Positions 1 to 12,960 of a DNA stretch of 64,000 nt are shown one piece after another. The translations under genes and the position numbers were made by a program. The DNA is from Trichoplax adhaerens. Taxonomy: Eukaryota > Placozoa > Uniplacotomia > Trichoplacea > Trichoplacidae. Within the stretch, counting starts at the first letter, position 1. Every line of letters starts with the position of its first letter. Location: positions 1,819,493-1,883,492 of the forward strand of contig NW_002060953.1 of NCBI RefSeq assembly GCF_000150275.1, given 5' to 3'. A model generated the notes under the pieces. That model searched no databases, was not told where the DNA came from, and was given only the letters and a program-made list of their open reading frames with translations.

Positions 1-1007
1 AGTAATCTTTTAATTACCTCACTCATCTACCAATTTTCTTCAAATTATTAGATAATAGTCTTATGCTAAATGGATGAATGCCTAGTATTTCAGATTCCAC
101 GAAATTGAAATGGCAGCAATAAGACAAAAACAAGTACAGTTTCATGCTGTCGAAATCAATCAATTATTTTTTTAAATCAAAACTCTATTTTTGACATTCT
201 AAAGTCAATTATAAATTTTCCATTGAATGATAAAGTTACTACTAATGCAAAAAATGAATAAAACAAAATGTTGATTGACCATATTAGCAGAAATTTGATT
301 ATCTAGAATTCTTCGTCGGATTATTTCGATACTTATACCAAGTATTCATTCCAAGTTAAAATTTATAAAGAATTTTGTAATAGTATTACCAAATAGTCAG
401 ATGAATGTGCATCTTATTTTAATAAGACGAATAATGGACGCTTATTCTATGACATAGATGATGCAGTGGACTTGATTGCACTATTGAAAAAATCTAATTA
501 TGGCATCAAATTCCAATGAAATAATCTACTTTCCTAATCCTGATCGAAAAGACCCTATACATCTTAATCGGTAAGAAGTAGTAACTGAACGCTGTTATTT
601 TCATCTATCTGGCTTTTAAATATTTCAAACTCGTTTTACCGAAAATAGAAAGCAACATCACTATTCTATCATTTAATGGAATAATAACTAATTAGAATAA
701 TAGTAGGGACCATTGATAAGATAATCTTGTTTTCGGGAATCCTAGATTATGATATTATTGACGTACCTTGACAACTAAACTGACAATAGAATTTCTAATT
801 TATTAAGCTTAGTAGCAGCTGCTACTGTAGAAATCTATCGAGTTAGTGTCATTTGAAAAATATCAAGACATTATTCATTTTGCTATCACACACTTCTAAT
901 AGTTAGATTTGTGAGATCCTGACTGATAGCTATAAGTTGTTAGATTATATGATTACCTACTATGCCTTTAATGGCAATTTTAGTAATTAGACCTTGCGAC
1001 TAATCGA
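1..1007. other. AT-rich 3' flank of first GPCR, no gene seen
   Basis: No open frame or repeat is supported here. A minus-strand ATTAAA-type poly(A) signal, just beyond the stop of the neighbouring receptor gene near 966-971, could end its transcript. Confidence 0.4.
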
Positions 1008-1946
1008 TTATCGACGTATTGATTTGGTCAGTATTGCTTTTGATGCTCTGTTGACATCGCGATCTAGCCAGAGAAATAATACAGGGTTGACCACTGAAGT
1101 AGCTGCAGTAGTTGTAAATGAAAAAAACACCAAAGCAAAATAAGCAGAATTAATTTGTCTGATTTGTCGTTGTGATTGTTGGCTAATTGCCATGGCCATA
1201 GTGGAAATAAAAAATGGTAAAGTGATAACCACATCAGACATAATGATTACAATAAAAACTTTCATCAATTTTCTTCTTCTGATATCTTTCCAAGTTATTA
1301 AGAGAGCTTCTATAGGTTGGATGTATCTTTTTAGGTAGCGAACAATTCTACAATAAATTAATATCAACAAAGATGACGGTAGGATATAAAATACAACACC
1401 ATGAGTTACTAAATAGAGAGAAACCTTATTAGTTATATTTGGAATATCACAAAACTTTGGTTCCTGTTCATATACATTGACAAATTGCAATAAAGGATAC
1501 GATACTGCAATGGCCGTAATAATGATGACGGTTTCGCTGATGAGAATTACATTTTGTTGAGCTAAATTACAAACTTTCACCCTTACTTTTGCTACTTTGA
1601 TATAATGACCAATGGCTAATAAACATAAGGTTAATATCGAGATTGCATAAGAAGTTGATATTACAAATACAATAATACGGCATAACCAACGACCACTTTG
1701 GATGTTAGCTGTACTAAGAAGGTTATAAGTATAATTGGTCAAGAGCATGATAACAGTTAGAATATCAGAAAGAATTGAAATAGTAATTAAGCGATAAGTG
1801 ATTCGATGAGCAAATTCATTCTTTAGAATAACAATAAGCAGAAAAAGATTTAAGCCAAGCCCAATCAAGCAAGTAGAAATAGCAACATAGGAGAGTGAAA
1901 TATTAACATTAAAATTATTTGTTCTAGAACGTGTTACGTTTTCCAT
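1008..1946 (-). CDS. Class A (rhodopsin-like) GPCR, divergent, GHY instead of DRY
   Basis: Intronless 312-residue seven-helix receptor. I start at the ATG at 1946; the codon just upstream (GTG) is not needed. Seen: N-terminal sequons NVT (3-5) and NIS; TM1 Asn (about N33); TM2 Asp (about D61); the disulphide Cys before TM3 (about C89); an ECL2 Cys in EPKFCDIP; TM5 Pro; TM7 NPVLF at about 287. Departures: the DRY box reads GHY (113-115), the TM4 Trp is absent, the TM6 CWxP is ITLPFF (Trp lost), and the NPxxY tyrosine is Phe. The cytoplasmic tail is very short. Family knowledge says it should be a plasma-membrane receptor. Ligand and G protein are unknown, and loss of the DRY arginine makes canonical coupling doubtful. 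It is most like the receptors near 15 and 20 kb. Confidence 0.88.
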   Translation of the reverse strand: MENVTRSRTNNFNVNISLSYVAISTCLIGLGLNLFLLIVILKNEFAHRITYRLITISILSDILTVIMLLTNYTYNLLSTANIQSGRWLCRIIVFVISTSYAISILTLCLLAIGHYIKVAKVRVKVCNLAQQNVILISETVIIITAIAVSYPLLQFVNVYEQEPKFCDIPNITNKVSLYLVTHGVVFYILPSSLLILIYCRIVRYLKRYIQPIEALLITWKDIRRRKLMKVFIVIIMSDVVITLPFFISTMAMAISQQSQRQIRQINSAYFALVFFSFTTTAATSVVNPVLFLWLDRDVNRASKAILTKSIRR

Positions 1947-4900
1947 CACTATCTATGTACAGAATCTTGTCCAACTTATAATCAGAATCGAAAATTTGGT
2001 AAACAGGTAAGTAATTGTACCGTTAACTTGCAATTGAATTATTTACAACCGGATTAAACTTCTTTTTAAATCAATGATTTTTTAATTTTATGTATATTCA
2101 ATATTGTGGGCGGTTACATCTGTAATTTTAAAAGAGTGACCACGAATTCGAAAATAAATTTCTAGCATAAAGAATTTCCCTGTAATTGCTTAATTACTCG
2201 CCATGAGATGACGATCAATTTCATCATAGAAATAAGGAATGAAAGAAATTTGGTGAGCGTATTCTGCAAGTAAAATCAAGACAGGACATGGCACTGCTTC
2301 ATATGATTTCTATGTATTGGAGTAATTTAAGTCAAGATTTTAACATACACTCAATTTCATGCCTGAACTTGCGAAACTAAATTAAAACTAAATGATACTA
2401 AGTAAAAAAGTAATTCGATTTGTAGTCCTTTTATAGTAGTAGTTTAACTAGTCTATAACACTTTAATCAATAAATAACCCTGCAGCACCAACTCTGCAGC
2501 ACCATACTAATAAAGGATGCATAAGTCGATTCTATCTATATTTTAGCTCATACTTTTATTCCGTCCTTTTAGCTTCTGAAATAAGTATAGGCAACGTGTC
2601 CGATTGATCAATCCTTTCTGAAAACTAGTTTTAGCTTTCGAAGCTAAGTATCGTTAGCAAAGATAATGTTTCATATGCCAAAGGTCAATAATTACATCAA
2701 AGATATTCAAAACAGGCTTTATGACATTTCTATTAATGTGTAAGACAAACGTAATTAGGAGTTAGACTATTATATCATGTATCTGAAAATAACATTGTTA
2801 AAATTAATTTTTAGTTCAACATCTTTCAGCGGAAATGACCCAAGAAAAATTTATGGTGTCCCGATTTTATTTTTTATTCTTAAAACTGCTAGTATTATTT
2901 TCAATTTACTAAGAAAAGTTATAATGTGTAACTTCTATTGATAAGTTGAGTCGCAATTCTTTTATTGAAATCAGTTATTGTGTTGGCTGAAGTTGTTTGT
3001 TTCATTAGCTATTGATTTTATACAGTGCATTAAAATAGTTAGGGTAATGATGCTGTAGTAGCATACATCTACTATATTATAATAAGATTAAATTTGAAGA
3101 AAAGTTATTAGTCTATTAAGCTCATGATAGGTATTCATCGACATCAAATGGGATAACTAATTTTTTAAACATTAATAAATAGATTATTTATCTACGTTTA
3201 ATAAAGATAATTTGGCGGCAAATTGACCCGCTACAAATATCAATGAACTAAAATACCGACGAGATAGGGTGAGTTTATTATTACGGCTAATGTAGTTTTC
3301 ACTATAGTGTTTAGCATCAAGCACTTAATGTCGGTGTGACAGTGTCATATACTGTATTAGAGTAGAAATATCTATGTTAGGATAATTCTGTTAACCTATC
3401 CTTATTTAGTTAACGTCTAATTTGGATATACTGTGTTTTAATATAGCACTGACTTTTTATGACAGTGACATTTATACACATACTGAAATTAATAGTTATA
3501 ATAGGGAATACAAATCGTCTACTTACAGTTCGAATCATTGTGATTATAATTTACTTATGGTAGATTGTAAATTATCATGGAAATGTTCCGTGATAGGACA
3601 TATCGTAATCTGACTATTCTTTTTTAGTCATCAGATGTCTATGTTCGTAAATACTGTTGTCTGCATTAAGGGAGCAGTAGCTAAAATTAATATCTAGTTC
3701 AGTAAATGATTCCAAACTTAATCGTACTAACTATGACTCATGAATTATTGAGAAAGAGTATATAAATGCAGTATATCGTGTAATAAAGTGAATTCTTAAA
3801 CTTAGTTTAAAGCAAAATATGAGGCGTGTAAGTCTTTGTGTAGCCTGCTAGTAGAGCAAAAGTGTTACTGATAGTGCAGCTATCGTTCCTTGATACGTGG
3901 TTCAAGGAATTGACTTATAAATCGTACATTAAGTTATCTTGTTGCAAAGCTGTTTTGTGACAGTCGGTAAAGCAAAATTTTATCCTAAACTAGGGCAAAA
4001 TTTGATATATGGAAATCATCGGACAAATTATTATAGAACATGTAACTTGTAACCAAACTCAGCGCTTCCTACGCTTTGTAACTATGCTATATAAATAAGC
4101 TGGGTTAATTTCATTATTCAAAAAACATATCTTATATAATAATATACTTGTAGGCATCTCAAAACTGGCAATAGAAACACTATTAGGTTTTGCAACGACA
4201 ACATGTAGAAATTAAATGGCGTAATAGCAATGATAGAAGTCTCCAAAATTGAAAATATCTTTTACTGATAGAATACGAAAAAATATCGCAAGACTAACAG
4301 AGATTTCAATACCAACTTTAAAATTTAGAATATATTTTAGGGATTGAAAGGAAACTTTTGTTGTTAGTAAAAGTCAGAAAAATCAACGAACTGGCCTTTG
4401 CCGTATGACATATGTTGGAAGACATTGGTACATTTGGTAATGAATTTCGTAATTAAGAAAGCGAAACTTAGTAAGTTGGATGAAATATTCCATCAATAAA
4501 AGAATTTAGTAAAATTAAAGAACAAGCCAATATTACAAGAGTTGCTATTCATTATCAGAAGACTTTCGCAAGTTTTACCATTTATGAAATATTGAAGATG
4601 CCAATTATTTGATGTCAGCTAGGTGTTTCTAAGCTGTACAAACTTCATTTTCATGTCTGGCAGCAGAAAATTTATAATATTTTTGGAAAAGTTGCCATTA
4701 TATACATACAATGCTTAATGAAAACTGCTACAAGTATTGATTTCATCATTTTATTATTATACGTGAATAATTCACCCTTACTATCGCGAGTAGACCATTC
4801 ATTGGCTAGTTTAGTTTTGTATAGGGAAAATGATAACAATATTATCGTTCTCAATTTTGCTATAATTTCGCTATTTGCATTAACGTTATATTACCCTGTG

Positions 4901-5615
4901 ATTACCCTTAAGCACTACTGATGCCAATAAGAAACACAAAAAATTAATAAAAAATCATCAAATAGCCTATACGGATTCCTTGGTCGATGATATATGAATT
5001 CATAACAATTTTTGAAATGAATAGCTAATGGTGACTTTCGAGTAACTAAGAACTTTATGCCTAATCACCACAAGATCTAGTTGTGTCACTTTTGCCCGTA
5101 TTCTAATAGAATAGTGTACATAATTAATAAAATATTTGCGTAAAAATCCATTAAATGGCGATGATACTACTCATGAAATACTCTCTTTACATTCGCTAAT
5201 GGACCATTAATAGGTAAAAACTTACTTAAAGCAAATAAATTCTATCATTACATCAGATCGAGCTTAACTATAAAGCTCAAACTACTCAATTATAATGGCT
5301 ATCAATTAACTTTTTTCCAAGTCTTTATTATTTAATATCCCTTTAATATCTAATCGTGTTTAGTTTTATTTAAAATAATTGATCGTGTGCTAAGCATTAA
5401 CCAGACACTAGTAGATTTATGAATTATGTCACTATCTTTGCATTCTAATGAACAGGATTCACATATAAACAACTGCTGCCCGTTAATAAAACAAATAACA
5501 ATACTCTTGTTAATCGATAAAAATTATTATAAATCACTATTGATATTTATTCTATTCGCTTTTAACTGATTTAATTCACATCATTAGCTCCAAGATTAGT
5601 TACAAATTTGATCTA
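1947..5615. other. Intergenic, AT-rich, no supported gene
   Basis: Only short frames occur and none has gene-like features. Minor structure: a duplicated CTGCAGCACCA near 2480-2505, and an 8-bp inverted repeat (TTCCTTGA/TCAAGGAA) near 3886-3910. Confidence 0.4.
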
Positions 5616-5877
5616 CTATGACTGAAATTTTCGTTTAATCAATACATTATCCCAACTGAACCACTGAAGATGTCTAAATTGGACTTGATTCCTGATCTGT
5701 ATTAAATACTGTTCTACTGCGTTTTGTCGTTCCTCTCTGTATGCCAGTATTTCTGCTCTATATTTAGATATAACAGTATTAAATTTACTATTATTTTTAA
5801 TGGATACGATATGTTTCGTATAAAAAATGAGGTGCAATGTCGTCAGAATTCAATTTGAACTCAAATCTGATCGTCAT
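5616..5877 (-). CDS. Candidate small two-exon gene, unknown protein
   Basis: Weak hand-built model. Exon 1 is 5877-5808 (ATG, 23 codons plus one base), the intron is 5807-5753 (GT...AG, 55 bp) and exon 2 is 5752-5616, giving 68 residues. The two frames are each open only up to the splice point, and the joined product has a polar, charged, plausibly helical composition (AYREERQNAVEQYL). I recognise no family. It lies upstream of actin on the opposite strand. It could equally be chance reading frames in AT-rich DNA; no promoter or poly(A) signal was identified. Confidence 0.3.
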
Positions 5878-6137
5878 TTCCTATACGTTAGTATGTACAA
5901 TCTAGTCACTCACTCAGACTGGTCTGGTGTTCAGTAGAAGGGATGGTGAAGGGTGTGATAGCAAAATGGTCAAGTGTACTTTGTACTAATTAAATAAAAA
6001 TAAAAAATATAGTAAATGCATTTCTGATGGCTGCAATTTGGGAGAATTGAATTTGAAGGCAGGCAGCAGGCCTAGGTAATCAATATTTATTTTTTAATTT
6101 ACATCTACCTCTAATAAATTAAATTATAAATATGATA

Positions 6138-6652
6138 TGAATTCATGCAAATTGTACAGTATCGTTGTGATTAGAGGGTCTCTCGTTCTCATCATTTCTT
6201 GACGCTGTCCACTGTATAGTACAAAAGGGACCACATGAACGGTGGAACCTATTATACTGTACTTGCAAAACTATTCCCTAATCGACTTCTTCCAAGTCTG
6301 CATATCAATTCATGCAAATTGTACAGTATCGTTGTGATTAGAGGGTCTCTCGTTCTCATCATGCTGTCCACACTACAGTACTGTACAGTACTGTAGTGCA
6401 GTACTTCAAAAGAGTCCATATGAACTGTACTTGTAAAACTATTCCCTAATCGACTTCTTCCAAGTCTGCATATGAATTCATGCAAATTGTACAGTATGGT
6501 TGTGATTAGAGGGTCTCTCGTTCTCATCATTTCTTCATGCTGTCCACTATCCACTTATCCAGTACTGTAGTGCAGTACTTCAAAAGGGTCCATATGAACG
6601 GTGGATCCTATTATACTGTACTTGCAAAACTATTCCCTAATCGACTTCTTCC
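6138..6652. repeat. Three-copy tandem repeat, about 168 bp per unit
   Basis: Units start at 6138, 6305 and 6473. Each opens with TGAATTCATGCAAATTGTAC (first base of the EcoRI-like core varies in copy 2) and closes with CCCTAATCGACTTCTTCC. The conserved blocks are nearly identical; the middle part of each unit varies and contains TACTGTA/TACAGTA words. It lies 1 kb upstream of the actin start codon. Confidence 0.9.
6371..6398. repeat. 28-bp perfect palindrome of CAGTACTG units
   Basis: Bases 6371-6398 equal their own reverse complement over all 28 positions. It is built from alternating CAGTACTG and TACAGTA words inside the second copy of the 168-bp repeat. It could extrude as a cruciform or be a dimeric binding site; function unknown. 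Confidence 0.85.
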
Positions 6653-6946
6653 GATCAATACTGACAGACTTGAAGATTCGTCCTCTTCCTTTCTTCATCT
6701 TGGCTTACATTATACCTATTAGGAGTTTTTAACCGTGTTAATTCCTGCACTAACGCTGAAAATAAAATCCCTTAAGGCCATGGCTACAACTAGTCAATGA
6801 CTGCTGTGGAACAATGAACATTAGATTAGGCTTGTTTTGCCCTTTGTTAAATGCTACAACTTTGAAAGCTTGCTGAGAACAATAGCTGGTCGTCATTGTT
6901 CCCCTAGAATCCCTGAAGCCTCCTGCGGTCATTGCGTCCAACTTGA

Positions 6947-6956
6947 CCATATATGG
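6947..6956. promoter_or_regulatory. Consensus CArG box (SRF site) upstream of actin
   Basis: CCATATATGG matches the serum-response-factor consensus CC(A/T)6GG exactly and is itself palindromic. It sits about 570 bp upstream of the TATA box and 695 bp upstream of the actin ATG. CArG/SRF control of actin genes is established in animals; use of this copy is inferred. Confidence 0.55.
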
Positions 6957-7358
6957 TCAAAATGAAGGTCATTACTTCCCAACGCGTCATCCGCGCGATG
7001 GATAGCACTCCTCCTTGTTATTGTTATCGCATGGATGTTATTGTCGGTGATAACAATCCCCCCCAAAATATCCAAGTGGTCGGGAATGCTATGAAAAGAG
7101 AGGGATAGTCTACTGTCGAGAATAGTCTATCCGTCCATCAGCCTAATTATACACATTGGATGCCGCCGAAGAGGGCAGACCATGCATATATAGCAGTGGG
7201 TAGTCGCCAAGCGCATAGGGGGGCTGCGGCAAAAACATGCAAAATGCGGTGATGGAGGAAAAAACAAGCGAAAGGAAATAACGGTCGCTGATGGATAGTA
7301 AGCAAGGAGGAAATGGCCTGAGAAAATAACTTGACTGGAATCTGCGGTACAGTGTCAA

Positions 7359-7398
7359 GTACAGTACAGTACAGTACAGTACGGTACAGTACAGTACT
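7359..7398. repeat. GTACA pentanucleotide microsatellite
   Basis: About eight near-perfect tandem copies of a GTACA unit (one unit has GTACGG). They lie between the CArG box and the TATA box of the actin gene. Confidence 0.9.
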
Positions 7399-7515
7399 AT
7401 TGCCGGTAAAACCATGGAAGAACAAAGCCAATCGTCATCCACCAATGATAATAATCGCTATTGTCCGGGCGAACAATACCAACATTGATTCAAAACAAGC
7501 TCGAGAGGGTGACAG

Positions 7516-7523
7516 TATATAAA
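7516..7523 (+). promoter_or_regulatory. TATA box of actin gene
   Basis: TATATAAA lies 128-135 bases upstream of the actin ATG. A start site would be expected near 7545-7555 (CCTGTACTTTCG), followed by a pyrimidine-rich leader. Position relative to the gene makes this the best core-promoter candidate. Confidence 0.65.
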
Positions 7524-7533
7524 CGATGGTTGA

Positions 7534-8941
<1,408 letters not shown>

Positions 8942-8960
8942 AATGGTCGTTCATAGGCTG

Positions 8961-8966
8961 AATAAA
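8961..8966 (+). terminator. Actin poly(A) signal
   Basis: AATAAA begins 20 bases after the TAA stop. A second AATAAA near 9036-9041 could give a longer 3' end. Confidence 0.6.
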
Positions 8967-9536
8967 TTTCTTTCAATTTCTTATTATTCCAAAGCTCTAC
9001 TATTTAATCTGCAATGACAATTTCCATAATTAATTATAATAAAATTGATTTAAAATCTGCATCAATTTGCGTGCCCTGTTTTTTGTTTCTTTGCTGCCGT
9101 GGAGTTATCGCATGAGTTGCCAGATAGCCCTATCAGTATGAATCATGATTTCATAGCGGATAGATTGCGATCACTAATAAGTTTATTGACATCTGTACTT
9201 GTATTTGCATTACCACTGACAATTGTGATTAACTTAACTTAATGAATGACGTTGTTCTTAATTAAATTAATTTACGGTTACATATTTAAATGCCATCCAT
9301 TATTTTCAACGCTGGAAAATAATAACTCTGATTACCATTCTCTAGACCGCAGTGTTGAAATAGTGGTTAAAAAGATCAAGCATGGGCGTAGCAATATTGA
9401 TAAAAATTTAAAAATCAAATCACCGTGCTGTGTATTACCTAATAGTTGTTCGAACAAGGCCATGATAAAAGATAATGTAGAACTACACAATCTTTGCCCC
9501 CCCCCTCCCTCCATAACATTCTTTTCGTAAATTATT
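8967..9536. other. Actin 3' flank, no gene
   Basis: AT-rich sequence with a run of about ten C near 9497-9508. A plus-strand open stretch at 9246-9530 shows no family features. Confidence 0.4.
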
Positions 9537-9931
9537 ACTTTTTGTGCGAATGTCCCATTTTGAGGAGTACAGTATCTGGCCTATTCGCCGTAATTATTTG
9601 ATGCTATAAATTAAATGATTACTTTTTGTGCGAATGTCGTGTTTTAAGGAGTACAGTATCTGACCTTTTCGCCGTAAATATTTTTTGCCAGAAAGTTGAC
9701 TTTTCTGCGAATGTCCTATTTTGAGGAGTATAGTATCTGGCCTTTTCGGCTTTAAATATTTTATGCTAGAAAGGCGACTTTTTTGCGAATGTCCTACTAC
9801 GAGGAGTATACTATCTGGCCTATTCGACGCAAATATTTTATGCTAGAAAGTCGACTTTTCTGCGAATGTCCTATTTTGAGGAGTGTAGTATCTTGTCAAT
9901 TCGGCGCAAATATTTTATACAAGAAAGGCGA
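9537..9931. repeat. Five-copy tandem repeat, about 78 bp per unit
   Basis: Units begin near 9537, 9620, 9701, 9777 and 9853 with ACTTTTTxTGCGAATGTCC, then GAGGAGTAxAGTATCTGGCC, then CGCAAATATTTTATGCTAGA. Copies 3-5 are closest to each other; copy 1 is longer and most diverged. Confidence 0.9.
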
Positions 9932-10261
9932 CGTCCACTCTAAATGACTTTGAAAATCCAGTATACTATCGGAAGGAGTCCATACAGGACTGCATAAATC
10001 TGTATTTTAGGAAAAGACAGGCCGTGCTGGTCTTATACAATTTGCACGGCTTATGCGGCTTTTCGAATTTTCCTAACATGACAGTAGTAAGCAAATTACA
10101 AAAGCTAATTCAAACAACTGTCATTTATTATGAAATACTGTATTCACTGTTACTAGCTTATATTTGCAGACAAAAAGGAAATCATGGCGGTGCTCGGTTG
10201 ATCTTTAACTTAGCGAGTCATTGCGTTATAATAACGCAAATCCATATGTATCATGGTAACT

Positions 10262-11430
10262 GTTTAATTGTCTTCGGAAAAGACAGCACAATCAGTCGAC
10301 GATTGCATCTTCTACCACATATTTCGACCGACGGATAAGCTACCATATTATCCGTGATCCAAGAGTCGATCAATTTTATCTGCATTAAGCTCAATAGTAA
10401 TAAACCTGTAGAGTATGACAATATGTAAAACAGAAAGTTCCGTCAGATAAGCACAATCAATCTACCATTGAATTCACAACGTATTTCGATAGACGACGTA
10501 AGCTACTGTATTATCCATAATCCAAAAGTAAATCAATTTTACAATACTCTAGGCTCATCGGTAAACATAGAATTATCTTTCGGAAAAATAATACAATCAA
10601 TCTACGATTGAATCTTGTACTCTATTTCCATAGAAGAGATTAAATACTTTATTAGCCATAATCCAAAGTGCTGTAGATCAATTTTATTGGCAATAAGTTA
10701 TAATAAACTACTTCTAGAATAGCTTTGTCATAACGAGATGGACGTATTTTTTGTCTTCTTGTACTAGCGTTCTTGCTAACTTCATCTTACCCTTTCATTT
10801 CCTTTCAATATGAAGAATAATGAATTCATAACCTGCGCTCCGCAGATTTTTCAACGACTCAGTATGTTTCGTATAAAGCAAAGCCATACGTAGAATGGCG
10901 AACGTTGAACTGTCTTTCAGAAAAGTTAGCATGTCAGTCTACAACTGCATCTTCCTGTACTGTAGTTGCTCTTTTGATAGACGAGGTAAGCTACCGTGTT
11001 ATCCATCATCCAACAGTAGATCAATTTTATCTGCAATAGGTTCTAATTAGCTTGTAAACATTGAATTGTCTGGCAGAAAAAAAAAGACAATCAGTCTACC
11101 ATGAAATCTTGTGTTAATCCCATAGACAAGGCAAGCAACTGTATGATTACCCATGATCCAAAAGTAGATCAATTTATCTGCCAGAAGTGATACACTAAAT
11201 TAACTTATTGAATAGTCTATTGGTAGATATTGAGTTGTCTTTGGGAAAAGACAAGCACTGTCAGTCTGGCCATGATCTAAAAGTCGATCCATTTCATCTA
11301 TAATGAGTTATAAAGAACAAATCCTAGAGCATCATTATCACGAGATACACTTCTATCTTCTTGCCCTAGTTTTCTAGCTCACTTCATCTTCTTACCCTTC
11401 AATTTCTTTACGACATGAAGAATAATCAAT
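10262..11430. repeat. Diverged higher-order tandem repeat
   Basis: About six diverged units of 110-190 bp start near 10268, 10425, 10570, 10905, 11065 and 11228. They share TTGTCTTTCGGAAAAGACA-like starts, CAATCAGTCTACxATTGxATCTT, and ATCCAAAAGTAGATCAATTTTATCTG. A separate block (CATAACGAGATGGAC... TGAAGAATAATGAATT) follows units at 10720-10830 and again at 11320-11425, giving a super-period near 600 bp. Confidence 0.75.
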
Positions 11431-12049
11431 TTTCAGTGAAGGGAGCCTCCCATATACTGTTTAAAGGGATTCATTTCGAAATAATTAATAATATTATTTT
11501 CATCGCTGATGTTACTATTGCTACTATATCGTATTAATTCCACAGGAAAATTATAATCGTTTTCCTTTGATTTACATCATCGCAATATCCATTCATTGGT
11601 AATGTTGATTCCGTTATACTTCTGGTAAATAAAATCAACTTCAATAATGAATAGGTTGCGGCAGAACTCATTTTTAGGAGGAATGTCATTAATAACTTGC
11701 ATTCCATCAATTATCCTTGGCTAAGCACATCAACATGTTTTCTCCTTTATCCACCCAAGCCTAATTGGTCCCTAATTAGTGTAAGACACAGCAAGGAGTC
11801 CTAGTCATCTTCATCTTCATATTATAATAGCCCAAAAGAACAAGCTCTGCTTTGATAAAATATTCCACTATTGTTAATGAGCAGTCACAATGTTTATTAT
11901 TTACTCAATGAAGTACTAAGAACATCGGTGCATGATAATTACACGACATGTAGGCATCTAGCGAATACTTTTATCATTGTATATATACCCCAGTATCATA
12001 TAAGAAGTTCCAATGGTAAAGTAAGCAAATATTTTATTCCAGGTTTTAT

Positions 12050-12960
12050 TTATTAATAGTATCTTGTTACTTGACATGAAAGTTATATTGACTGATGCTT
12101 GCGTGAGAGTCGATCATATAAGGAAATTATATCTTGAAATAGCAAAGTGTCTTATTCTATGCCGATGAAAGGTCTTCATTATTTGAGAAAAATGCTATAG
12201 AAACTGATTCTTGTGAGTAAATCGCATCAGAAAATGACGTATAAAACAGCAGAGCAATTTATTCCATATTTATGATTAAATTAAGTAGCTTGTGACTTGA
12301 GCAAAATCTATAATGACCAGTGGTGATACGAAAGGAGATGGCAATAGTAAATGATGTTATAAAATAATAAAGTGTTTTATTCCATATCTACTATAAATAC
12401 TTTCTTACTTGAAAAGAATGTTACTCTCATATTGACTGATTTTTGTATACGCGTACGAGCAGATCACATTTAACAAAATTATGCACTAAATTGAGAAAGT
12501 GTCTTAATCAATATAGATTAAAAGCAATTTGTTCTTTAAAAAGTACTCGGCCGATATTTACGAGTGGATCACATTAGAAGAAACCTTGTAAAGTAGAAAG
12601 GCAACTTATTGCGCATTTATTGAAAACAGTTTATTACTTGAGAAGAATGCTAAATCGCCCAAATGCTGGTACACGGGTAGATCACACTAAAAAATGATGA
12701 TGTAAACTGAAAAGTATTTTATTTCATAGCATTTATTAAAAGTAGTTTATTACTTGAGAAGAAAGTACTATATCGAGCGATATTGACATGCGAGTAGATC
12801 ACATTGGAAAGTATTTTATATCATATTCGTATTCATTAACTGTAGAAATAATTCGCTACTTAAAAAAAAATGCAACACTTATATCGAACGATGCTTGCAT
12901 ATGACTATATCCCATTAGAAAATCACATTATAAAGTATGAAAGAATCATAACAGATATTT
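12050..12960. repeat. Diverged tandem repeat, about eight units of 110-125 bp
   Basis: The landmark GCGAGTAGATCACATTAGAAAA recurs with substitutions near 12105, 12210, 12453, 12558, 12674, 12790 and 12900, with a more decayed copy near 12330. Between landmarks lies AAAGTxTTTTATTCCATATTTATT followed by TACTTGAGAAGAATG. The array is unrelated in sequence to the ones on its left. Confidence 0.75.

Noticed and set aside
7143-7522. Open frames on both strands over the actin promoter
   Set aside because: They are produced by the GTACA repeat and promoter sequence; no family features.
9246-9530. 94-residue plus-strand frame after actin
   Set aside because: Low complexity end (run of Pro from a C tract), no motif, no start context.
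10024-10338. 104-residue plus-strand frame
   Set aside because: Overlaps the start of a tandem repeat and is not kept open in the other units.
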